Below, piece by piece: positions 28,359-38,200 of a stretch of DNA of 44,712 nucleotides. This DNA is from Thermoplasmata archaeon (GTDB lineage Archaea > Thermoplasmatota > Thermoplasmata > Lutacidiplasmatales > UBA184): NCBI GenBank assembly GCA_030037815.1, contig JASHPZ010000086.1, forward strand, positions 1 to 44,712. Direction: 5' to 3'. The first letter of the stretch is position 1. The number at the start of each line of letters is the position of its first letter. A model generated the notes under the pieces. It saw nothing but the letters and a program-made list of their open reading frames with translations, was not told where the DNA came from and did not search any database. Position numbers and translations under genes: made by a program.

Positions 28359-29819
28359 TCACGCGGCGACGATCGCGACGCTCTCGCCGCCGTGGCGGGT
28401 CGCCCGCGGGCGGACCTCGCAGAACAGCGGGGTGTGGTAGCCGCCGCCGGTGATCAGCGCGACGCCGACGGGCAGCCCCTGGATCATCTCGGTCATCCCG
28501 TCGGTCAGCCCCTCGATCGACGAGGAGATCGCCTTCAGGTCGAGCGGGTTCGTCACCTGGAGGATCAACTGGGTGTTGCACTGCGAAAGGACGCTCTTGT
28601 CGATCCGCGCGGCGCGCTGGGTGACGACGCACAGTCCGAGCCCGAACTTGCGGCCCTCGCTCGCGATGTTCTTCAGGATCCGCGAGCAGGTCGCCTGCCC
28701 CTGCTGCGGCGCGAAGTTGTGCGCCTCCTCGATGACGAGGAAGAGCGGCGGGATCTTCCCCTTCTTGCGGTTCTCGAACAGCGTCGACGCGAGCCGCGCG
28801 ACCACGAGCTCCTGGACGTCCGGCGCGACCCCGCGCAGGTTGACGAGCGTCGCGTCCCCCTTCTTCACGAGGTCGTTGAGGCTCGTCCCGACCGGCCCGA
28901 GGAGCTTCGACTCCTCGACGTACTCGAGGCGCTCGCGGAGCGTCTCGAGCGCTGCCCCCTCGCCCGCCTCCGCGGCGCGGATCAGGTCCTTCACCGTGTA
29001 GTCGGGGTTCGCCGCGCCGACCCGCTCGATCAGCTGCTTGAGGGGCCCGAGGAACGTCTTGACGTTCGTGAGGCCCATGAAGATCAGGAGGTCGCGCGGG
29101 TCGGTGTGGTGGAGCGAGAACGTCAGCGGCTTCGCCGAGGGGTTGAGCGTGACGTCGGGCGAGTACTCCTGGATCTGCTTCGCGAACCCCTGCGACTCGA
29201 CCCCGAACCGCGCGTGGACGCCGTTCTTCTCAGCCGCGACGCGGAGCGACCCGTACTCCCCGTGCGGATCGATGATGACGCACGTGACGTGGTGCCGGAG
29301 GAGCTCCTCGACCATCACCCCGAGCAGGTAGCTCTTCCCGCCGCCGGACTTCGCGAGGACGCTCACGTGGCGCTGGACGAGCTGGTTGATGTCGAGCTCG
29401 ACCTTGAGCCCGTGGTTCCGCAGCATCCCGACGTACGCGCCGGTCGCGCTGTGGTGCTTGAGGCCGAGCACCTCGGCGATCAGCGGTTCGTCCGCGCGGA
29501 AGACGTGGGCCCCGGGCCGGAACGGGATCGTCGGGACCTTGACGAGCCCCTGGCCGTCCCGGTAGCCGATGATGCGGGCGAGCCCGAGGAGGTTCTCGTG
29601 GATCGGGACCAGGTCGGAGGTGCCGAGGTTCCCCGCGCGCTGGAGGTCCAGGTCGCTCTTCCGCTTCAGGTCGTCCAGCTGGCAGAGGACCTTCCCGTGG
29701 AGCTCGTCGTCGACGGTGAGGTAGTCCCCCCGCTCGACCGGGTGGCTCAGGCTCAGGTGGAACTGGCCCAGCCCGACGTCGCCGAAGATGCGGCCGACCT
29801 CTTCCACGGCGCGATTCAA
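28359..29819 (-). CDS. herA: HerA-type DNA helicase/translocase
   Basis: VSVLAKSGGGKSYLLGVMVEELL Walker A, IIDPHGEYGSL, FLVIEEAHNFAP Walker B, VVTQRAARIDKSVLSQCNTQLILQVTNP. Confidence 0.93.
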   Translation of the reverse strand: MNRAVEEVGRIFGDVGLGQFHLSLSHPVERGDYLTVDDELHGKVLCQLDDLKRKSDLDLQRAGNLGTSDLVPIHENLLGLARIIGYRDGQGLVKVPTIPFRPGAHVFRADEPLIAEVLGLKHHSATGAYVGMLRNHGLKVELDINQLVQRHVSVLAKSGGGKSYLLGVMVEELLRHHVTCVIIDPHGEYGSLRVAAEKNGVHARFGVESQGFAKQIQEYSPDVTLNPSAKPLTFSLHHTDPRDLLIFMGLTNVKTFLGPLKQLIERVGAANPDYTVKDLIRAAEAGEGAALETLRERLEYVEESKLLGPVGTSLNDLVKKGDATLVNLRGVAPDVQELVVARLASTLFENRKKGKIPPLFLVIEEAHNFAPQQGQATCSRILKNIASEGRKFGLGLCVVTQRAARIDKSVLSQCNTQLILQVTNPLDLKAISSSIEGLTDGMTEMIQGLPVGVALITGGGYHTPLFCEVRPRATRHGGESVAIVAA

Positions 29820-29880
29820 CCGACGGGTCCGATATTAGACTGACGCGGCAAACGCAAGCGACCGGGGTTTTCCTCCCGCA

Positions 29881-29890
29881 ACGTTATATC
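29881..29890 (+). promoter_or_regulatory. TATA-box-like element in the herA / coiled-coil divergent intergenic region
   Basis: ACGTTATATC, about 60 nt upstream of GTG 29949. Confidence 0.45.
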
Positions 29891-29948
29891 GGCGCTCTTG
29901 GTCGAACGACCCCCCACCGGGCGATTCCCCCGGTGCGACGGTGCCCGA

Positions 29949-30812
29949 GTGACGGACGCGACCGAGGAGCTCGAACAGCGGCGGGCCGAGTGCAACGCCC
30001 GCGCGGACGAGCACCGGGCCCGTCGCGACCGCCTGAACGCGGAGGCCCGCGCGACCGCCGACGAGCGCGGGCGGATCCTGGACGAGCTCCACGACAAGAG
30101 CGCGGAGGCGCAGGACCACCGGCGGCTCCGCGACATGCTGAACAACCAGGTCCGCGAGGAGAAGCGGCTCCGCGAGGAGTGGAACGGGAAGCTCCAGGCG
30201 ACCGCCGACAAGGTCGCCGAACTGAAGCGGGTCCACGCCCCGCGACCGGGCGCGGTCCCGGTGTGGCGGCTCCGCAAGGACCTCAAGGAGCTCGAGTTCC
30301 GCCACATGACGACCGCCCTCACGGGCGACCAGGAAAAGCGGCTGATCGAGGAGATGAAGCGGCTCGAGGCCGCGATCCGCGACCAGGACGAGCAGCTCCG
30401 CCGCGACCCCGAGGTCGACGAGACGCTGAAGGCGCTCCAGGAGGCCCGGGACGAGGCCGAGAAGCACCACGCCCTGGTCGGCCAGTACGCGGAGGACGCC
30501 CAGCGCGAGCACGAGGCGATGGTCGCGCTCTACGAGTCGGTGGACGAGCTCCGTCGGAAGGCCGACGAAGTGCAGACCCGCCTGATCGAGGTGAAGGGCC
30601 AGGCGGACGAGGCCCACCGGGCCCACATCGCGGCGATCGAGGAGGTCCGCGACATCGAGAAGATGCTCTACGCGGCGCGCGGCGGCCGGGCGCCGGCCGC
30701 CTGGGCCGCCGAGGAGCCTCCGCGCGAGGAGGACTTCCTCGCCCGCTTGAAGAAGGGCGAGAAGGTCTCGACCGAGGACCTCCTCGAACTCCAGAAGACC
30801 GGACGCGGCTAG
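29949..30812 (+). CDS. Archaeal coiled-coil protein (COG1340-like)
   Basis: Long heptad-rich charged sequence; VWRLRKDLKELEFRHMTTALTGDQEKRLIEEMKRLEAAI..., typical of archaeal COG1340. Confidence 0.8.
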   Translation: MTDATEELEQRRAECNARADEHRARRDRLNAEARATADERGRILDELHDKSAEAQDHRRLRDMLNNQVREEKRLREEWNGKLQATADKVAELKRVHAPRPGAVPVWRLRKDLKELEFRHMTTALTGDQEKRLIEEMKRLEAAIRDQDEQLRRDPEVDETLKALQEARDEAEKHHALVGQYAEDAQREHEAMVALYESVDELRRKADEVQTRLIEVKGQADEAHRAHIAAIEEVRDIEKMLYAARGGRAPAAWAAEEPPREEDFLARLKKGEKVSTEDLLELQKTGRG

Positions 30813-30823
30813 CGGGACCGGCT

Positions 30824-31618
30824 GTGACGATCGCGTACGGCGCGGAGACGCTCGACGCGGTCCTGTTCGACCTGGACGACGTGCTCGTGCCGGTCGACAC
30901 GCCGCGGGCGTGGCAGTGGGCGTGGAAGCCGCAGGGACCGCTCCTCGGCGACCGCCGCGTGCGGGCCGCCGTCCGTCGCGCGCTGCGCGCGTGGGACCGC
31001 CGCCGCTGGCTGGGGCTCACCGGCAAGGCGCCGCCGGCCGACCTGGCGGCGCTCCGCGATCACATCGCGAACACGCTCACCGTCCTCGCCGGCCACCCGC
31101 TGCCCGACGTGGAGACGGAGGCCGTCGTCCGCCGCGTGCTGAGGCCCGCCGGCGAGGTCGAGAAGTTCCCGGACGTCGCGCCGGCGCTCGCGCGGCTCGC
31201 GGCCGCGGGCGTGCGGGTGGGGGTCGCCACGCCGTATCCGGCGGAATCCGCGCGGTGGATGCTCCGGCGGTCCGGCCTCGCGCCCGAACTCCTCGTCCGC
31301 CACGGGGACGACCCCGGACCGGCGCTGCCCGACCGCGCGGCGTTCCGCGACGCCGTCGCGCGGCTCGGCAGCGAGCCGAAGCGGACCGGGTACGTCGGCG
31401 ACCTGTTCTGGAGCGACGTCCGGGCCGCCGCGCGCGCCGGCCTGCACGCGGTGCTGCTCGACCGGCACGACGCCTGGCCGAAAGTCCAGTCCGGTCGGGT
31501 CGCGACCCTCGAAGCGCTCGAGGCGGCGTTCGCCCGCGGCGATGTCCCGGAAGGCGGGGATCCCGACGAGGACGCGGAGTCGGGGCACGACGGTCCCGAC
31601 GGAACCGGGCGCGGGTGA
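30824..31618 (+). CDS. HAD-superfamily hydrolase
   Basis: LDAVLFDLDDVLVPVDT (motif I, DxDxV), VGVATPYP, GYVGDLFWSDVRAAARAGLHAVLLDR. Confidence 0.87.
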   Translation: MTIAYGAETLDAVLFDLDDVLVPVDTPRAWQWAWKPQGPLLGDRRVRAAVRRALRAWDRRRWLGLTGKAPPADLAALRDHIANTLTVLAGHPLPDVETEAVVRRVLRPAGEVEKFPDVAPALARLAAAGVRVGVATPYPAESARWMLRRSGLAPELLVRHGDDPGPALPDRAAFRDAVARLGSEPKRTGYVGDLFWSDVRAAARAGLHAVLLDRHDAWPKVQSGRVATLEALEAAFARGDVPEGGDPDEDAESGHDGPDGTGRG

Positions 31619-31670
31619 CGCGCCCCGTTCGCGCGCCCGGACCGATAGGAAAAACCTCGCATTGGCACAA

Positions 31671-31680
31671 CCTATATACT
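31671..31680 (+). promoter_or_regulatory. TATA-box-like element upstream of the V4R gene
   Basis: CCTATATACT, about 25-34 nt upstream of ATG 31705, consistent with a leaderless or short-leader transcript. Confidence 0.6.
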
Positions 31681-31704
31681 CGGGTCGGGGGTGCCCGCAC
31701 CGTC

Positions 31705-32106
31705 ATGCGTCAGGTGAAGCTCGACCAGGAAGAGCTCCGCCAGATCAAGGAACTCTACGAGGGCGTGATGTCCCACGCCTGCCACGGCCTGTTCTTCAAG
31801 GAAGGCTCCGTGATCGGGAGCACGATGGCCGAGGAGGCGCTGAAGGACAAGGCGCACTTCTTCGACCTCGCGGGCAAGCTCCTGCGCGAGCGCGGCTGGG
31901 TCGAGGAGATCCGGTTTTCCGACCACGAAGTGGTCGCGAAAGGGTCGATCGAAGTCGCCCCCAGCGACATCCCGACGTGCCACCGGCTCCGAGGGATGCT
32001 TCGCGAGTTCTACGAACGTTTTAAGGGGGGGCGCGTTAAGTGTACGGAAGAAATGTGCGCTAGCACCGGCAACCCCGAGTGCCGCTTTCGAATCGAGGAG
32101 ATGTAG
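31705..32106 (+). CDS. V4R (4-vinyl reductase) domain protein
   Basis: 133 aa; MRQVKLDQEELRQIKELYEGVMSHACHGLFFKEGSVIG...GRVKCTEEMCASTGNPECRFRIEEM, terminal CxxxxC...C motif of V4R domains. Confidence 0.78.
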   Translation: MRQVKLDQEELRQIKELYEGVMSHACHGLFFKEGSVIGSTMAEEALKDKAHFFDLAGKLLRERGWVEEIRFSDHEVVAKGSIEVAPSDIPTCHRLRGMLREFYERFKGGRVKCTEEMCASTGNPECRFRIEEM

Positions 32107-32118
32107 GGGGGTCGGCGC

Positions 32119-32478
32119 ATGATGGCTACCGGGAACGTCGGCGCAGTCATTAAGGACCTGAAGACCCGCATCGGCGGGATCGCCACCGCGCTCGTCTCGC
32201 GCGACGGCCTCGTGCTCTACGCGGACGTGCCCGCGGGCGTCTACACCGAAACGTTCGCGATCATGTGCGCGACGATCTTGGGCGCCGCCGCGACGGCGAA
32301 CACCGAGCTCAACCGCGCGCCGCCCGAGCGGATCGTCATCGAGGGCAACGACTCGAAGACGATCATCGTCGGCAGCGGCAAGAAGGCGCTCCTGGTCGCG
32401 GTCGTCGACCAGACGGTCGACCTGCAGAAGGTCCTGGGCGAGGTCGTCAAGGTCGCCGACCTCCTGAAGGCGAACTAG
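32119..32478 (+). CDS. Roadblock/LC7 domain protein
   Basis: VIKDLKTRIGGIATALVSRDGLVLYADVPAGVYTETFAIMCATILGAAATANTELNRAPPERIVIEGNDSKTIIVGSGKKALLVAVVDQ. Confidence 0.9.
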   Translation: MMATGNVGAVIKDLKTRIGGIATALVSRDGLVLYADVPAGVYTETFAIMCATILGAAATANTELNRAPPERIVIEGNDSKTIIVGSGKKALLVAVVDQTVDLQKVLGEVVKVADLLKAN

Positions 32479-32507
32479 GCGCGCCGCGGCGCTCCGCGAA
32501 CTTCGAT

Positions 32508-33353
32508 CTACCGGGCGGGAGCGCCCGAGGGAGGCTGGCCGTTCCCGAGCCGGCGGTCGCGGGCCGTCAAGACCCGCGTCACGTAACCCGCGAACGCCGC
32601 GGCGAGGCGGGACCAGGCGATGACCCCCTGCTGGCCGGCGAGGAGCCGGCTCATCCGGTACCGACCCCAGAGGCTGCCCTGCTTCTCGGTGAGCTGCTTG
32701 CGGCCGTAGCCGTTCCAGAACGCCTGCCAGAGGAACCGGAGGAACGTCGCGCGCATGTGGTGGTAGACGACCGCCTCGGGCACGTACCGGATCGCGGCGC
32801 CGGCCCGGACGGCCCGCAGGTTCAGGTCGATGTCCTCGGCGGTGATGAACCGCGGGTCGAACCCGCCGAGCCGGTCGAACAGCGCCCGGTCGTAGGCGAG
32901 GTTGCAGCTCGGGTACGTCACGTCGTAGCCGCTCTGGTACAGCTCGACCCGCTCGAGCTGGCCGTAGGGGTGGGTGCCGGTGACGACGGTGCGTCCGGCG
33001 GCGACCGCGGCGGTCGCGAGCCCGCCCCGCAGGGCGTGCAGCCAGTCCGGCGCGGCGTAGCAGTCGCCGTCGATGAACGCGACGAAGGCGCCGCGCGCGT
33101 GCTCGACCCCGGTGTTCCGACCGATTCCGCGCGACCCCGGGTGCTGGAAGACGCGGACCAGGTCGCCGTGCCGCCGCGCGTACTCCTGGGCGATCTCCCA
33201 GGTGCGGTCGCGGCTCTCCGACTCGACCAGCACGACCTCGAACGGCGGCTCCTGGAGGAGCAGGCTGTCGAGCAGCTGGGGGAGGTGGTCTTCCTCGTTC
33301 CGAACGGTGATGACGACGGAAAGGAGGGGGGCCGGCGCGGCGTTACTTCCCAA
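32508..33353 (-). CDS. Family 2 glycosyltransferase
   Basis: LLSVVITVRNEEDHLPQLLDSLLLQEPPFEVVLVESESRDRTWEIA..., RGIGRNTGVEHARGAFVAFIDGDCYAAPDWL, RFITAEDIDLNLR. Confidence 0.92.
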   Translation of the reverse strand: MGSNAAPAPLLSVVITVRNEEDHLPQLLDSLLLQEPPFEVVLVESESRDRTWEIAQEYARRHGDLVRVFQHPGSRGIGRNTGVEHARGAFVAFIDGDCYAAPDWLHALRGGLATAAVAAGRTVVTGTHPYGQLERVELYQSGYDVTYPSCNLAYDRALFDRLGGFDPRFITAEDIDLNLRAVRAGAAIRYVPEAVVYHHMRATFLRFLWQAFWNGYGRKQLTEKQGSLWGRYRMSRLLAGQQGVIAWSRLAAAFAGYVTRVLTARDRRLGNGQPPSGAPAR

Positions 33354-33585
33354 TGTCCATCACGACGACGTCCTTGACCGCGCGCATGCTCTTGAAGGGG
33401 AGCACGAGCCGGCCCGACGCGTCGTTCTGGAAGAGGCGCTGCTCGACGTCCTCGCTCGGGGTGACGAGGACGTGCGCGATCCCGCCGGTCAGGGTGTCGA
33501 CCACGAAGTTGTCGATCAGTCCGAGGATCTGGCCGTCGTTGGTCATCACCGTCTTGCCGCGGAGCTCGGTCAGGAACTTGCGCAT
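33343..33585 (-). CDS. PRC-barrel domain protein
   Basis: 80 aa: MRKFLTELRGKTVMTNDGQILGLIDNFVVDTLTGGIAHVLVTPSEDVEQRLFQNDASGRLVLPFKSMRAVKDVVVMDIGK. Confidence 0.85.
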   Translation of the reverse strand: MRKFLTELRGKTVMTNDGQILGLIDNFVVDTLTGGIAHVLVTPSEDVEQRLFQNDASGRLVLPFKSMRAVKDVVVMDIGK

Positions 33586-33716
33586 GGGGGGAACGCCTCA
33601 CGCGGCGATGCCCGGGAGCCGTATTTAATCGTTAGCGAGCAACGGCAACGCTCCGGAGCCGGTTCCGGCCGGCGAGGAACCGGTCCGGCGCCGGACGCGG
33701 CATTCGGTCGGGCAAT

Positions 33717-33726
33717 GCTTATATCG
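33717..33726 (+). promoter_or_regulatory. TATA-box-like element of the L18e-L13-S9-RpoN operon
   Basis: GCTTATATCG, about 30 nt upstream of ATG 33754. Confidence 0.6.
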
Positions 33727-33753
33727 GGCACCCGGGTCGAGGGCCTTCCGCGC

Positions 33754-34119
33754 ATGCCCCAATCGATCCGCAAGGACAACCCCGAGCTCGTACGGCTCAT
33801 CGTCGAGCTGCGACGCGCGGCCCGGGCGCACCAGGCCCCGATCTGGGGCGCGGTCGCGGACCGGCTCGAGCGGGCGCGCCACCAGACGACCCCGGTGAAC
33901 GTCGGCCACCTCGACCGGCTGGCGACCGAGGACGAGACGCTGGTCGTCCCCGGGAAGCTCCTCGCCGAGGGCCGGCTGTCGAAGAAGGTGACGGTCGCGG
34001 CGTTCTCCTACTCGGCCCAGGCGCGCGCCAAGGTGCGCGCCGCGGGCGGCTCGGCGCTCACGGTCCACGACCTCGTCAAGGCGAAGCCCGACGGCGCGGG
34101 GGTGCGTCTCTTTGCCTAA
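33754..34119 (+). CDS. rpl18e: 50S ribosomal protein L18e
   Basis: NPELVRLIVELRRAARAHQAPIWGAVADRLERARHQTTPVNVGHLDRLATEDETLVVPGKLLAEGRLSKKVTVAAFSYS. Confidence 0.93.
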   Translation: MPQSIRKDNPELVRLIVELRRAARAHQAPIWGAVADRLERARHQTTPVNVGHLDRLATEDETLVVPGKLLAEGRLSKKVTVAAFSYSAQARAKVRAAGGSALTVHDLVKAKPDGAGVRLFA

Positions 34120-34552
34120 AGCGGCGCCGACGGGTCCGGTGGTCGTCGACGCGAGCGGCCTCGTGCTGGGCCGCGCCGCCAGCCTGATCGCGCAGCGCCT
34201 CCTCGCCGGCGAGGAGGTCGTCGTCGTCAACGCCGAGAAGAGCGTCGTCACCGGTTCGCGCGCGCAGGTCCTCGCCCACTACACGGCGGCCCGCGCCCGC
34301 GGCTCGGTCCGCTCCGGTCCGCACTTCCCGCGCTACCCCGACCGCATCTTCCGACGGACGGTCCGCGGCATGCTGCCGCATCTCAAGACCCGCGGCAAGG
34401 TCGCGATGGAGCGCCTCGACGTCCACATCGGCGTCCCGGACGAGTTCAAGGGCTCGACGCCCGTGACCCTCGACCGGGCGAAGGCGCGGCCGAGCCTCCG
34501 TCCGCCGCTGACGCTCGCCGAGATCACCCGCCTCTTGGGGGCGCACGTTTGA
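34112..34552 (+). CDS. rpl13: 50S ribosomal protein L13
   Basis: TTG start; VVVDASGLVLGRAASLIAQRLLAGEEVVVVNAEKSVVTGSR...FRRTVRGMLPHLKTRGKVAMERLDVHIGVP. Confidence 0.95.
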   Translation: MPKAAPTGPVVVDASGLVLGRAASLIAQRLLAGEEVVVVNAEKSVVTGSRAQVLAHYTAARARGSVRSGPHFPRYPDRIFRRTVRGMLPHLKTRGKVAMERLDVHIGVPDEFKGSTPVTLDRAKARPSLRPPLTLAEITRLLGAHV

Positions 34553-34956
34553 AGGCGCCGGTCGTCGTCCTGACCACGGGCAAGCGGAAGCGCGCGGTGG
34601 CGCGCGCGACCGTGCGCAAGGGCCAGGGCCTCGTCCGCTTCAACGACCTGCCCCTCGAGCTGGTCACGCCCGAGATCGTCCGCCAGAAGGTCTCCGAGCC
34701 GCTCCTGATGGTCGGCGACCGCGCGCGGGCGCTCGACATCACCGTCGCGACCCGCGGCGGCGGGATCATCGGCCAGGCCTCCGCCGCCCGCACCGCGGTC
34801 GCGCGCGGCCTGATCGAGTGGCTCAAGGACGCCGAATTGAAGGAGACGTTCAAGCACTACGACCGCTCGCTGCTCGTGAACGACCCGCGCCGCAAGCTGC
34901 CGAAGCGGCCGGGCGGACGCGGCGCCCGCAAGCGCCGCCAGAAGTCGTACCGGTGA
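34549..34956 (+). CDS. rps9: 30S ribosomal protein S9
   Basis: TTG start; TTGKRKRAVARATVRKGQGLVRFNDLPLEL...GGGIIGQASAARTAVARGLIEWLKD...RKLPKRPGGRGARKRRQKSYR. Confidence 0.96.
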   Translation: MKAPVVVLTTGKRKRAVARATVRKGQGLVRFNDLPLELVTPEIVRQKVSEPLLMVGDRARALDITVATRGGGIIGQASAARTAVARGLIEWLKDAELKETFKHYDRSLLVNDPRRKLPKRPGGRGARKRRQKSYR

Positions 34957-34972
34957 CGGGAGGCGCGCGACG

Positions 34973-35170
34973 ATGACGATGATGGTGCCCGTGCGCTGCT
35001 TCACCTGCGGCGCCGTGATCGGACAGCACTGGGACGAGTTCCGCGAGCGGACGAGCCGCGGCGAGCCCGCGGGCGCCGTGATGGACGGCCTTGGCCTCCA
35101 CCGGTACTGCTGCCGGCGGATGCTGCTCACCCACGTCGACCTCCTGGACGAGGTCGGCCCGTACGGCTGA
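34973..35170 (+). CDS. rpoN: DNA-directed RNA polymerase subunit N
   Basis: MVPVRCFTCGAVIGQHWDEFRERTSRGE...LGLHRYCCRRMLLTHVDLLDEV. Confidence 0.97.
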   Translation: MTMMVPVRCFTCGAVIGQHWDEFRERTSRGEPAGAVMDGLGLHRYCCRRMLLTHVDLLDEVGPYG

Positions 35171-35275
35171 GCGCCGAGTCCGGCGCGCGCCCTCGGGCGC
35201 GTAGCCCCGATCCCGACTCTGGGTTCGGGGAGAAATCGAGAAGAAAGGGTTCGCTCGGGGGCCGGTCCGGCCCCG

Positions 35276-38200
35276 CTAGTCGTCGTCGTCCTCGTCGTCC
35301 GCCGGCTTCTTCGAGCTGCGCTCGAGGCCGGACTTCGACGTCGTGGACTTCCCGCCGGCCTTCCGCGCGGGGCGGCGGTACCACCAGACGAGCGCCAGGA
35401 TCACGACGACCACCACGACCGCGATGGCGACGTACTCGAGCAGCTGGGTGGTCGGGTTCGGCTTCACCGAGATCGACTGCGAGATCGTTCCCGGCGGGCT
35501 GGTCGAGTTCGCGACCCCCGTCCACTCGTTGTTCGAGGTCCCGTTCGCGTAGAAGATGTAGTTGCCCGAGGTCGAGGGCGACCACGTCACCTGCGCGCGG
35601 ACCGTCTTGTTGTACGTCAGGTTCGCGATCGAACCCGTCGCGAACGGCACGGTATTGACCACGCCCGGCGCGGTGTAGTTGAAGAACTGCACCGAGGACG
35701 GGCTCCCGCCGAGCGTCGAGCGGCTGCCGGTCCCGCTCGGGCCGGTGGTGTACCAGGTGACCGTCACGTACTGCGCGGTCGACAAGGAGCCGCCCAGGTT
35801 CGTGATGTTCACCCAGAACGTGTAGCTCGAGCCCGCGGTCAGCGAGGACGGACCGGTCAGGTTCGCCGACGAGATGATCGGCCGGATCGTCGAGTTGGTC
35901 GTGACCGTGACCGACGTGACCGTGTACGCCGAGTTGTTGTTGCGGTCCCAGACCGTCAGGTTCACCGAGTAGCTACCGGTGACGAGCGGCGTCAGCCAGA
36001 GCGCCGGGTAGACGTTCCCCGGCTTCACCTTGGTCGCGTTGATCCCGTCGTGGATCGTGCCGTTGGACGCCGTGACCAGCCAGTAGTACTTCACGACCGA
36101 CCCGTTGTTCGGGTCCGACGAGTTGCCCGCGTTGAACTGCACCTTCGCGGTCCCGTTCGATCCCTCCGTCACGCCGCCGGACGAGGCGATCGGCTTGCCC
36201 GCCGAGTTGAGCAGCTGGATCGCGGGCACCGGCTTCTGCGTGTCGTTGACGAGGACGACCAGGCTCGTCTTGGCGGACTTGCCCGTGCCGGTCCAGACCG
36301 TCAGGGTGAGGTTGTACTGCCACCCCAGGAACGCGATGTGGTTCCCGGCGACGACCCCGCTCGTCAGGTAGACCCCGTTCCCGAGGAACTGGAACGTGTA
36401 GTTCTGCCAGTAGAGCCCGCCCGTGTAGTTCGCGCCCGCGAGCTTGAACCCGCGGCCGGAGTTGGTGAACGCCCCGATCGCGAGGACGTTCGGGTTCGCG
36501 ACCGCGCTCGCGGTCGCGTTGAAGTGGAGCACCGTGCTCCAGTTCACGAACAGGTACGTCGTACCGGCGACCGTCCGGGTCTGCGCCGAAGAGGCGTTCG
36601 AGGCGATCCCCGCGGTCGGCGTGCTGGTGACCACCGAGACGTTGAACGTCGTCCAGTTGACGAGGCCCCCCGAGCTCGTGATCGTCAGGTTCCCGTGGTA
36701 CTGGGTCCCGTTCGCGGTCGCGAGGAGGTAGGTGTGGTTGGTGGTCGCCTTGGTCGTGGTGTTGGTCGCGCCGTCGCCGAACGTCCACTGGAACAGCGTG
36801 CCGTTCGTGCCCGCCGGGTACGTCGAGTTGAGGGCGGAGAACGTGACGTTCTGCCCGACCCCGACCACGAACGTGTAGTTCGCGTGCGTCCCGTTCAGGA
36901 TGTTCGCCGAGGAGAACGCGAAGTTCGCGACCGAGATGTTGACGTTCGCGACCAGGCTCGCCGCCTTGACGATCGTGAACTTCGCCGTCCCGCCCGCGCT
37001 GGGCGACGGGAGGCTCACCAGCGTGAACTTCGTCCACGTCCCGCCGGGGCCCGCCGCGACCAGCTTCGTGTGGGCCGGCGCCTGCGTGTCGGAGGCGAGG
37101 ATGAATCCCGACGGCAAGACGACCGTGTAGTTGTACGAGTTCGCGCTCGTGGGGTGGGCGAAGTTGAACCCGACCGTGTAGGTCGAGCTGTTCAGCGCGA
37201 TCGTCCCGTTGAGCGCGTACGTCGAGTTCCAGCCGTAGGAGATCTTCGCGGTGCTCGCGATCCCGCAGGCCCCCGAGCAGGTCGGGTTCCAGTTGAGCAG
37301 CACCGGGGTCGTCTTCGGGGCGAGGAAGCCGGTCGAGTTGACGACCGCGCCGGCCTGCACCGCCGGGAGGAACGGACCCTGCGAGGCGACCCAGGACTGG
37401 AGCTGCGCGAGGTCGGAGCTGGGGAACGTCAGGGAGTGGTTGAAGTCGAGGCCGAGCTGCGCCCACAGTTGACCGACCGAGCCGTTCGGAAGGTACGGGA
37501 ACACGGAGTTGTTCCCGAGCTGGACGTTGGTCGTGACGGTGAGGTTCCCCGTCCCGTTCAGGATGTCGATCCCGGTGTAGTTGAGCGTGGTCGAGTAGTT
37601 GCCGAGGTTCGCGAACGGCACGTTCGCGACCTGGACGTTGTGGACGACGCGGCCCGGCGCCGTGACGGTCACGGGGTACCAGGTCGTCTGGTAGCCGACC
37701 GTCGAGACGATCGTGTCGAAGCTGCCGGGGTACGTCCCCAACGTGTAGTACCCGCCCGCCGGCGTCGTCTGGGAGTAGATCGCGCCCGTCGAGGGGTTGA
37801 ACAGGGTGACGTTGCCGCCGTCCGGCACGGGCGAGAGCGGCGCGCTCGCGAGGTAGGAGTTCCCGGCGAGGACGTAGCTCTGCAGCGAGATGTTCAGCCG
37901 CGGCGGGCTGCGCGAGGCGATCGTCAGCGCGGTCGTGTTGAACAGCGCGGGCCCCTGCGTGAACGACGTCTGGAGCGTCCAGTTGCCGAACGGCGCCAGG
38001 AGCGTGAACGTCCCGTTCGCGGGCGTCGTGTTCGTGACGAGCGTCACGCCGTTGTACTGCGGGGCGAGGAGGCGGAGGTTGGCGCCGCCCTCGGGGTACC
38101 CCTGGGACGAGACCGTGCCCTTGACGGTCGAGTTGTACGGCAGGGCGAGGACGTTCGAGATGACCCACCGGAACGTGCCGGTCGGGGAGAGCTGGCTCGA

